From IMG/VR virus record IMGVR_UViG_3300009169_000019, positions 1 through 64,000 of that record: 64,000 bases of DNA, one strand, 5' to 3'. The notes beneath the pieces are model-generated. The model had not been told where the DNA came from and searched no databases. It worked only from the letters and a program-made list of their open reading frames with translations. Shown piece after piece: positions 58,201-64,000 of this stretch. A program made the position numbers and the translations under genes. This DNA comes from a virus. The first letter of the stretch is position 1, and each line of letters begins with the position of its first letter.

Positions 58201-60669
58201 ATAATTAGATGATATTGTTCTTGTAAAACAATCCCCATTTACACCTAATATATTTTTAGAATCATCTACAATACCGGGATTAGGCATTGCTGAATTTAAT
58301 TTCATAATTATATATGGATTTCTATATAAATTATTTACAGAAAGTCCGTCAAATGATTGCACACTATCTTTTATATATCCATAATCAGATGTTGAAATTG
58401 TACTTGTTGTTGGGTTAAATGAGTTGTAAAATCCATGTGAATTAAACTGTGCGGCTAATTGCTCAGGTCCAATTAATGATGTAACAAGTTCTGCTAATTT
58501 TTGTCCATTTGCTTTTAATCCTACAGCAATTTGCCATGCAGCTGTTATCACTGTATTTGCAAAAATTCTAGCAATATATGATGCATTTCCAAATGTGTCT
58601 GGAGCTGAACCTATATTTACACCTAGTGTTAAATTATAAGGCATATCTGAATTACCTTGAACAGTAATTGGTTCAGCACCTAAAGCAGCACTAAGAGTTT
58701 GAAATGCAGCTACTGTAATTGCAAAAATATTAACTAAATCAGCACTACGTTGACCAAGCAATTTAAATTCTGGATGTTTATATGGAGCAGAATAACATCC
58801 AGACATTTGTCCATATGTATATCCATATATTCTTAAATTAAATGCACCTATGTATGGATTTTGAAATGTTGTGTCTGGTGAATGAAATGTTGCATAATTT
58901 GTTAATGCAGTCATTCCAACAGCACTTTCATAAAACGGATCTATTGTACTAATATCATTATAAGGATAGTTTTGCATTAAAACTTGTTGTCCTGTAGGAT
59001 TACTTGTTTTAGCATCTATAATATTGTATATCTCCATGTTGTTAACCATACCTTTGGCAATAACAGACTTATATCCTTCTCTCGAACCCCTTAATATTTC
59101 ATATCCAACTATTGAATCTATTATATTTCCATTAATATCTTTAGGAGCTGTAATACCTTCAAATGATACACCAAGCACTCTAATCTTACCACCACCATTT
59201 GTAAAATGATTATCCAATGCATTATCAGGAAACTTATGATGTCTTATATTTTTTCCACATAAATCAAATGAACCATTACCAGTGCTGTTAGGTTGATTCC
59301 ATACAACAGGATTATCATCAGGATATTTTTCTGTAGATTGCCAATATCCCATATATCCTGTTTTAACTAAAATACCACCATCGAGTTGTAACAAATTGGG
59401 AGATGCAGTAATTGTTGCAGTGTTTTTAGTTTGCCAGTTGGTATCGTTTATACCACTGTAATTAATAGGTCTACCGGGAATATGATAAGATGCAGATCTA
59501 TCCCCAGTATTATATATCCATCTTATAAAAAATGAATACACCTCATCTCTCATGTATCCAACATTAGAACCAGCTTTATGATAATAATCTTCAGGATATT
59601 CTACGGAATTCCACTTTGAAATAATTTTATTAGCTTGTGGTTGATAGTTAAAATCAGATTTTGTATATGGACCAACTCTTAACAAATAATTATTTAAAGG
59701 AAAGATTCCATCTGATTTATCAATTGCTGGTGTAATCAAAGGAATATTAGAAATTGGAATATTAACTAATGTAGGATCTATACTATCAATATAAATAGTG
59801 GATTGTCTTGTAGAATATACACCAAGTTGTTTTGCTACTGTTTGTGAATTGACAATAGAAATTACAACCACCTCCATTTCAGTAAAATCCGGATCTGTAT
59901 TAGATACACTCAGCTTAATAGCTCCACCTACACCACTATGACTCCATATAGATACAGGATTAGAAACCATAAGATAGTCCGTCACTTTGATTTGATTAAT
60001 CATATAAGCAATAGCCACTTGATATGTACCATTTTGTAATGTTCCAGACCCACTTCCTTTTTCAACTCGTAAACATGGTGTGTTTAATAATGGAGCAAGT
60101 CTTAATTGTTCACAATTTAATTGTGTAGTGTCTGTACATGTAACACAACCTGTAGGAGAACCTGCTGGCCAAATTCCTGGAGGATTTGATATGCTGACAT
60201 TGTTATCATCAACGCAAACTTGTTTCCAAGGAATATTATTAATATCCATCACTCTATCTGGATTATTTCCATCAGACCAATATATTTTTTCTGAACAATC
60301 AAATGTTCTTCTTGAAGCCCCTGTTATTAAATGCTTGGTATTAAAACTTAAACAATCATCATTAACCAATGTTGTATAAGTGCAAGTTAATTCATTAAAA
60401 ATACCTATCTCAGAATTAACATCATTTGTAGTAAATATTGCCCATCTATTTTCGTCTAAAGAAATGCAACCAATTAATGTATATGGAAGATTAACACAAA
60501 AAAGATTGGAAGGTTCATTACCTACTACGCCAACCTGACCATCATGAGAATTATTAACTAAATTCCTAGCATGTGTCCATTGCCCTTCGCCAATAAAAGT
60601 ATCATTAGGATCTTTAAGCATCCCTTTGGTAAACGAATTCAGTTGATTTGGTGTTTCTTTATTTGCCAT
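55279..60669 (-). CDS. Tail muzzle / P22 gp10-like tail stabilisation protein
   Basis: 1,796 residues. The N-terminus (ETPNQLNSFTKGMLKDPND, GEGQWTHARNLVNNS, VVGNEPSN) and the later propeller-like repeats (IYWSDGNNPDRVMDINNI) follow the P22 tail-needle-hub/stabilisation family; in crAss-like phages the homologue is the large muzzle protein at the tail tip. Around residues 1259..1507 there is an inserted unit beginning CPSGYQYINGQC and continuing as a beta-sandwich-like region (YYVAICSYSVD, FRITLNGQVI). C-terminal segments (KNKQWISFHDWHPTFMLPS, FRHNVSKVLLRKNPPEIR) resume the conserved fold. It is downstream of the ring genes in the same operon. Confidence 0.72.
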   Translation of the reverse strand: MANKETPNQLNSFTKGMLKDPNDTFIGEGQWTHARNLVNNSHDGQVGVVGNEPSNLFCVNLPYTLIGCISLDENRWAIFTTNDVNSEIGIFNELTCTYTTLVNDDCLSFNTKHLITGASRRTFDCSEKIYWSDGNNPDRVMDINNIPWKQVCVDDNNVSISNPPGIWPAGSPTGCVTCTDTTQLNCEQLRLAPLLNTPCLRVEKGSGSGTLQNGTYQVAIAYMINQIKVTDYLMVSNPVSIWSHSGVGGAIKLSVSNTDPDFTEMEVVVISIVNSQTVAKQLGVYSTRQSTIYIDSIDPTLVNIPISNIPLITPAIDKSDGIFPLNNYLLRVGPYTKSDFNYQPQANKIISKWNSVEYPEDYYHKAGSNVGYMRDEVYSFFIRWIYNTGDRSASYHIPGRPINYSGINDTNWQTKNTATITASPNLLQLDGGILVKTGYMGYWQSTEKYPDDNPVVWNQPNSTGNGSFDLCGKNIRHHKFPDNALDNHFTNGGGKIRVLGVSFEGITAPKDINGNIIDSIVGYEILRGSREGYKSVIAKGMVNNMEIYNIIDAKTSNPTGQQVLMQNYPYNDISTIDPFYESAVGMTALTNYATFHSPDTTFQNPYIGAFNLRIYGYTYGQMSGCYSAPYKHPEFKLLGQRSADLVNIFAITVAAFQTLSAALGAEPITVQGNSDMPYNLTLGVNIGSAPDTFGNASYIARIFANTVITAAWQIAVGLKANGQKLAELVTSLIGPEQLAAQFNSHGFYNSFNPTTSTISTSDYGYIKDSVQSFDGLSVNNLYRNPYIIMKLNSAMPNPGIVDDSKNILGVNGDCFTRTISSNYGAIKVDFASQYGQIDSIRQIPISSCVYTINEVPILFGGDIYLNRYTEKNNYLYFNDWLIEQPEDVTYNYLQYQNIVGTYYFVDNRKQYVDNSILISPKKYYRLNKGGTIVGKDYNGDPGWKVDAANFYLFCNGVRDFFVESEVNVGYRDWEDEASKRFYDPYGYTDLVTLFRSDYVKFSAFYKYDYSLSVSRMYNQFVTWGQVLPRSFNPLVAATCYTYYPRRIQYSLPQQEELKRDNWQSFLVNNYKDMPTKVTSVKQINKTGALIMLDRQSPMQIMGVDSLQTDTGIKVTIGDGGLFNQPLQSLVNSDQIYEYGSCQSRWGITSTPYGVFYVSQDQGKIFAYTGQLEEISKSNMKWWFSRYLPLQLINYFPNFNLSDNPVIGAGITTVYDNINEVVYFSKRDYIPKRNDIQYDPAFGFYLNNGNINVNVEPLYTYDCPSGYQYINGQCQQVTTEPPVISTTNYSTEPLGSVTYGTLGTALYDLGYNGSAVGTYTNIGQLNNFWINDTGTSSDGPVNYLMIKTTATSGIPNDTITYNIYLNNVPNEKIYYVAICSYSVDPTTAYTNFRITLNGQVILDPDLAAMNADSRLPGSSGDDVSNTYLHIYPIQITEVNNTLKLEGSYEGFGAALIDNTQFEILNATSFSDLNVIFTTNDKSEFIDYEYTCSGAGVLEYTYGVEEPVCVYTLTESLEYNTEILPPVSVFSKIPISLCDPAYFEDASWTISYDVKNKQWISFHDWHPTFMLPSKRHFYTAYKTCFQTQTGLWRHNDRWDDFCNFYGTYHPFEIEYAFPTGTTVTTMRNVEYYLEAYKYSANGQDKFHLLDYNFDSAIVYNSEQISGLLNLNLKSKSNPFQYLNYPIINPTGSTEILFSKEEQKYRFNQFNDITKDRGEFSGVENILITTFPNGYNWFVNPFSVDYYKLSTQKKKFRHNVSKVLLRKNPPEIRKEGVDGRGDIKMIFKFINTKLQISQK

Positions 60670-60670
60670 C

Positions 60671-61024
60671 TTACTTAATTTCTAATTTCTTTTTTTTAAT
60701 AAAAGAATATGCTTGTTCAGTAAGAAAACCACATAGCCAAGCTTGTGTTTCTTCATCTACAACATCTCTGTCTTCTGTTATTCTAACTACAGCATGATAA
60801 ATTTCGTGTGCAATTGTGTTATGTGAAAGATATTTCTGTTCTATAATTAAATAATAAGACTCCATTTCAGCACTAATCAATATTCCTTCTAATTCATAAT
60901 CATTATTTGAAGTAACATTATATTTTTTGTAAACCTTATCTACTTCTTTTTTTATATTATCAGAAATAATAAATTGTAATTTACAATTAAATGTTTCAAT
61001 ATTTATTATCTTTTTAACTATCAT
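60671..61024 (-). CDS. Small zincin-type metallopeptidase-like protein
   Basis: 117 residues. The motif IAHEIYHAVV at 71..80 gives a full HExxH (His73, Glu74, His77), and VVDEETQAWLCG at 88..99 supplies an acidic third ligand. The start is beta-rich, as in minimal ImmA/IrrE- or WLM-like zincins. No export signal. Its ATG overlaps the upstream ring protein stop, and its own stop is 2 bases from the muzzle gene. It may process a virion protein during assembly; substrate unknown. Confidence 0.78.
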   Translation of the reverse strand: MIVKKIINIETFNCKLQFIISDNIKKEVDKVYKKYNVTSNNDYELEGILISAEMESYYLIIEQKYLSHNTIAHEIYHAVVRITEDRDVVDEETQAWLCGFLTEQAYSFIKKKKLEIK

Positions 61025-61908
61025 TACAAATTTATATAATATGATTTAAACATATTGTAATACTTACCGTACATTGCTTCTCTGTTCATTTTCCAAACAT
61101 TATACATTTCTTTAAAGTCAGGAGTATTTACAATAGTGAGAGCATTGTTTCTTGCAGGTCTCATTCTTTGTTCAACCAATTGCATTCTTTGTGTAACATC
61201 TTCACCATTCATGTATAGATTTTCAAGAATACGTTGTTTAATCGCATATTCATAATATTCATTAATCATAGGATGATCTAATACAAGAAGATTACCATTC
61301 TCATCTTCTAAGTTACCCAAATAGTTTACATACACGGTACCTGTTTCAATTCCTATAACGTATAAATATCCATCTCTGAGTTCTGCTTCCATCCAATTGT
61401 CATATTCTGGTTTCTTAGAACATATAGGATCTACTGCTCTAGCAGGTCTTACCCAAAGTCTCTTAAACTCTCTAAATTCTCTTGTTAAATAATTTCTTTT
61501 TTCTATAACTTTTACATAAGTGTCTTCACAAACTACATAAGTACTTTCACAAGCACATGTAGATTCAGGTTCTTTGCAAGTATTACAACATGTTGCTGTT
61601 GGTTCTACTATAACATTTTCTGTATGTCTTCCTTGCATCACTTCTTCTTTTACATGATAGTCAGCACAAAGAACAGCCATAGTAAGTACATAAAAATCAT
61701 CTGGAAGTTTAACTCTACCGTTTATGATTTCTAAAACTTTTTGTTTTTCAGTGTTAATTCTAAGTCCAAGATCATAATTAATTCTTTGTGCAACTTTAAT
61801 AAGTTGACCAGGCTCAATCATACCTTCCATTTCATAAGTGAAAAAGTCAGTGCGTACCTCATCCATTAACTCATCAAATGTTCTATATTTTACAAATGTG
61901 TTTGCCAT
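61024..61908 (-). CDS. crAss-like head-tail ring / tail adaptor protein
   Basis: 294 residues. The plan KVAQRINYDLGLRINTEKQK followed by GRVKLPDDFYVLTMAVLC is conserved in crAss-like phages in a protein of the portal-to-tail ring assembly. Between 107 and 127 there is a Cys-rich insertion (CCNTCKEPESTCACE...C), six Cys in all. The C-terminal half has NWMEAELRDGYLYVIG and LDHPMINEYYEYAIKQRILE. It is the second of three ring-type genes in a row. The exact ring position cannot be fixed from sequence alone. Confidence 0.7.
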   Translation of the reverse strand: MANTFVKYRTFDELMDEVRTDFFTYEMEGMIEPGQLIKVAQRINYDLGLRINTEKQKVLEIINGRVKLPDDFYVLTMAVLCADYHVKEEVMQGRHTENVIVEPTATCCNTCKEPESTCACESTYVVCEDTYVKVIEKRNYLTREFREFKRLWVRPARAVDPICSKKPEYDNWMEAELRDGYLYVIGIETGTVYVNYLGNLEDENGNLLVLDHPMINEYYEYAIKQRILENLYMNGEDVTQRMQLVEQRMRPARNNALTIVNTPDFKEMYNVWKMNREAMYGKYYNMFKSYYINL

Positions 61909-61910
61909 TT

Positions 61911-62603
61911 TTATCTTGATATATTTTTATTATCTTGGGTGTTATCTGTAGGTATCTGTAGCATAATACCAAGATCTTTCATAACATTAGACTCTATTTC
62001 ACCATACAAATAATCAGGAACATTAAATGCAGAATCTTGTCTAGATGCACAATTGTATTCTTGGTTTTCATTACATGTAATACATTTATACTTAGATATA
62101 TCATCTTCAAACACTCCTTCTATTCTTACACTAGGCCATATAATATCTGGAAAATATAAATGATCATTTAAATACCAATAATAATTTGTTTTGTTATATT
62201 TAAAATTTTTAGAATTAGACATTTGTACATACTGTGTAGGACTAATTGGTTGTAAATCAATTTGACCATCTAAAGAAGTCACTTGTCTAATAAGTGGTCC
62301 CCAATACCCTTGCATAAAAATTGGAATATTTTCTTTTGTTCTCATAACTGTTATATTAGTTTTTAAACCAGTACAACCTGCTTCTATCCTATCTATCTCA
62401 ATTAATTCAACATTATCAAGTGTTTGCATAATTGAATTAAATTTCATAAGATTACTTTTAGAATCTTCTCTTTTCATTAACCACTTTGCATGTTTAGAAA
62501 CAATGCTATAAAGAAATCTGTCCGTAAGAAATGCATCCTGACGAACTGCTTTTATTTGGTTTCTAACCCTTGATAATACTTCTCCAATTGTTGTCTTGCT
62601 CAT
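61911..62603 (-). CDS. crAss-like conserved structural (ring) protein
   Basis: 230 residues. Segments DAFLTDRFLYSIVSKHAKWL, NVELIEIDRIEAGC and TNITVMRTKENIPIFMQ match the pattern of a conserved crAss-like virion protein encoded just before the tail adaptor. A Cys pair CITC (174..177) plus Cys185 form a possible small metal site, as in the next gene. Spacing to neighbours is 2 and 10 bases. Assigned to the connector rings by gene order. Confidence 0.65.
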   Translation of the reverse strand: MSKTTIGEVLSRVRNQIKAVRQDAFLTDRFLYSIVSKHAKWLMKREDSKSNLMKFNSIMQTLDNVELIEIDRIEAGCTGLKTNITVMRTKENIPIFMQGYWGPLIRQVTSLDGQIDLQPISPTQYVQMSNSKNFKYNKTNYYWYLNDHLYFPDIIWPSVRIEGVFEDDISKYKCITCNENQEYNCASRQDSAFNVPDYLYGEIESNVMKDLGIMLQIPTDNTQDNKNISR

Positions 62604-62613
62604 TTTATTATTA

Positions 62614-63198
62614 TTATGTCATATCAAATTCATCATAGCTTTCCATTAATAATTCAGTTTCTTTATCTTTTTTGTCTGTAAAGACTTGTTTTCTGAATAA
62701 TCTTGAAACTCTAGCCATATTGTCAACAACAACATATTTCTTCCATTCGGTAGGATATGTTTTGCTGACAGTTCTTTTAAAATCTCTTAATGCAGTAAAA
62801 CCCCACACTTCGTGAAATTTAAATCTGTATTTAGTTTCAAAATTTGTGTAAAATATTTTAGCTAAAAGCTGGTCAGATTCCCAATTTTGATGCTGCACTT
62901 TTACACCGTATTTTAAAGAGCTTTTTACATCGGTGTTTTGTCTTTTTTTCTTTTGACATGTACCAATGAATACATACCCAAGTTGTTCTAGTAGCTCCAG
63001 TCCATCTCTTTTTTCTATCACAGTCTTCCACAAATTTTCATTAAAAGTTTTAACAACTTCTTTAATTTGCTTATCTGTTAGATTTTTATATTCTTCTTTT
63101 TTTTCTCTGATTTTATTACAAAATTCAGCGTTTAGAATATTATATCTTTTAGCCCTATATCTAGGTGCATTAAGATCTGGCTTATTATAACTAGTCAT
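62614..63198 (-). CDS. crAss-like conserved structural-module protein
   Basis: 194 residues. The start KPDLNAPRYRAKRYNILNAE, then VIEKRDGLELLEQLGYVFIG, and QNWESDQLLAKIFYTN are recognisable from crAss-like genomes, where the gene lies directly before the ring proteins. It is basic and soluble, with a Lys/Arg-rich middle (KKKRQNTD). It is probably a connector or assembly protein. The 60 bases upstream hold no clear promoter. Confidence 0.62.
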   Translation of the reverse strand: MTSYNKPDLNAPRYRAKRYNILNAEFCNKIREKKEEYKNLTDKQIKEVVKTFNENLWKTVIEKRDGLELLEQLGYVFIGTCQKKKRQNTDVKSSLKYGVKVQHQNWESDQLLAKIFYTNFETKYRFKFHEVWGFTALRDFKRTVSKTYPTEWKKYVVVDNMARVSRLFRKQVFTDKKDKETELLMESYDEFDMT

Positions 63199-63258
63199 TA
63201 CTGGGTATATTATAATTTACGTAATTTTTAATTATTTTCCTATTTAAACTTTTAATAT

Positions 63259-64000
63259 TTAAAATAATATTTTATGTTCAAATATTCTATCAGTATTTTT
63301 TTCTACAATATCAAATGAACATCCAGCTTTTGTAGGTCCAAAGTTTGTTCCAATCCATTTAGAACCTCCAAACAAAGACAATGCATTTCTATATCTGAAG
63401 TTATATGATTGTTCTGAAGTGTTTTTATGAAGATCACCTTTTATAAAACTTACATAAGAAACATCTGGATCTATTCTATTATACATTAAGTATTTATTAA
63501 TGTAATTCTCTGTCTTATCATTAAGATGAAGAGGAAGTCCGTGTTTCATATCTTCTGTATCTTTTCCATGAGATAACAAGAACACGTGTTTACCATAATA
63601 AATATGATCTATAAACTTCTCTTGTACAGATGTTTTAACATAGGGATATTTTGCATTAACATAAATCTCAAGTGCTCTACTTACCATGTAGTCAAATATG
63701 CCACCATGATTAGAACATGCGTTTGATATAATGTGATAGCTTTCTGCATAATCACTTGTAAATACAACATCATAAAAGTTTTTTTCTACAGTAAGAACAT
63801 TTTCAAATGCTTCTTTATCTGTCATATTTTGTGGCAGTTTATGCCCACCTCTAGTAGTTTGAGCATTCATACCATCCATTCTATCTCCAAGATCTATAAT
63901 GTATATATCACTAAATCTTTTATAAAGGTTGTGCAGATATTGTATTTCATACAACACATTATACATCCTAGATTTAAATGTTAAAAAATTGTAATTGTTC
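63259..64000 (-). CDS. Metallophosphoesterase, 5' end outside window
   Basis: The frame is open to the right edge; residues before the Met at 63966 (NYNFLTFKSR) still read as coding, so the start is outside. Motifs of the calcineurin-like phosphoesterase fold: IYIIDLGDRMDG (GDxxD), SNACSNHGG (GNH-like) and FLLSHGKDTEDMKHG. The first motif (D-x-H) should lie beyond the edge. Homologues in phages are annotated as phosphatases or DNA-repair-type exonucleases. It lies upstream of the ring genes and may be part of the structural operon. Confidence 0.75.
   Translation of the reverse strand, partial: NNYNFLTFKSRMYNVLYEIQYLHNLYKRFSDIYIIDLGDRMDGMNAQTTRGGHKLPQNMTDKEAFENVLTVEKNFYDVVFTSDYAESYHIISNACSNHGGIFDYMVSRALEIYVNAKYPYVKTSVQEKFIDHIYYGKHVFLLSHGKDTEDMKHGLPLHLNDKTENYINKYLMYNRIDPDVSYVSFIKGDLHKNTSEQSYNFRYRNALSLFGGSKWIGTNFGPTKAGCSFDIVEKNTDRIFEHKILF

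Noticed and set aside
1-64000. Stop-codon reassignment as in some crAss-like phages
   Set aside because: TAA, TAG (for example at 8049, 10466 and 11283) and TGA (17559) all end genes that abut the next start, and the large frames have no internal stops.
1-64000. tRNA genes, CRISPR arrays, integrase or transposase
   Set aside because: No cloverleaf-like sequence, no regularly spaced repeats and no such protein motifs were found. I could not run a dedicated search.

Overview
The window is a 64-kb piece of a crAss-like (Crassvirales-type) bacteriophage genome, very probably infecting a member of the Bacteroidota. The strongest evidence is the 5,012-codon gene at 28054..43092. It carries the DFDID catalytic signature of crAss-like virion RNA polymerases and sits in an operon with a P22 gp10-like tail 'muzzle' protein, ring/adaptor proteins and several very large cargo proteins. 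The DNA is very AT-rich, has no evident Shine-Dalgarno sites, and carries a perfect Bacteroidota-type promoter (TTTG, 19-base spacer, TATATTTG) at 13236..13266. TAA, TAG and TGA all end genes, so no stop codon is reassigned. I saw no tRNA, CRISPR array, integrase or transposase.

Layout. (1) 1..5462, minus strand: the end of a tail/receptor-binding cassette with unusual base composition (277..2567), then a lysis cassette. That cassette holds a GH19 endolysin, a holin-like protein, a nested spanin-like pair and a protein with the topology of a unimolecular spanin. (2) 5463..5626: divergent intergenic region. (3) 5627..19868, plus strand: replication and nucleotide metabolism. It encodes a DnaA-domain-IV-like protein, DnaB-like helicase, Sak4-like ATPase, SSB, primase, HNH nuclease, RecB-like PD-(D/E)XK nuclease, family B DNA polymerase, dNMP kinase, DUF1937, dCTP deaminase/dUTPase, a spore-photoproduct-lyase-like radical SAM protein and a cREC-type receiver domain. 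Clear intrinsic terminators lie at 9435 and 13678. (4) 19851..19882: bidirectional terminator between converging blocks. (5) 19884..64000, minus strand: virion genes. Transcription runs from a truncated metallophosphoesterase at the right edge through ring proteins, a small zincin and the muzzle protein. It continues through three glycine-pair-rich structural proteins (one with transglycosylase-like and M15-like domains), a 1,078-aa cargo protein and the giant RNA polymerase. It ends with a 700-aa nucleotidyltransferase-like protein, a free-standing GIY-YIG homing endonuclease and a 1,762-aa cargo protein with a PD-(D/E)XK nuclease domain.

How it works together (family knowledge plus inference). 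Crass-like phages are thought to inject their RNA polymerase and cargo proteins with the DNA, and the polymerase then transcribes early genes. In this window the likely injected proteins carry several extra enzyme-like domains. The C-terminus of the polymerase has an ASCH-like domain followed by a NADAR (YbiA-like) domain. Its neighbours carry a nucleotidyltransferase-like core and a RecB-like nuclease. A zincin-like module with half-lost HExxH signatures recurs in all three of these proteins. This virion-delivered set of nucleic-acid-modifying and possible counter-defence domains is the part that most deserves follow-up.
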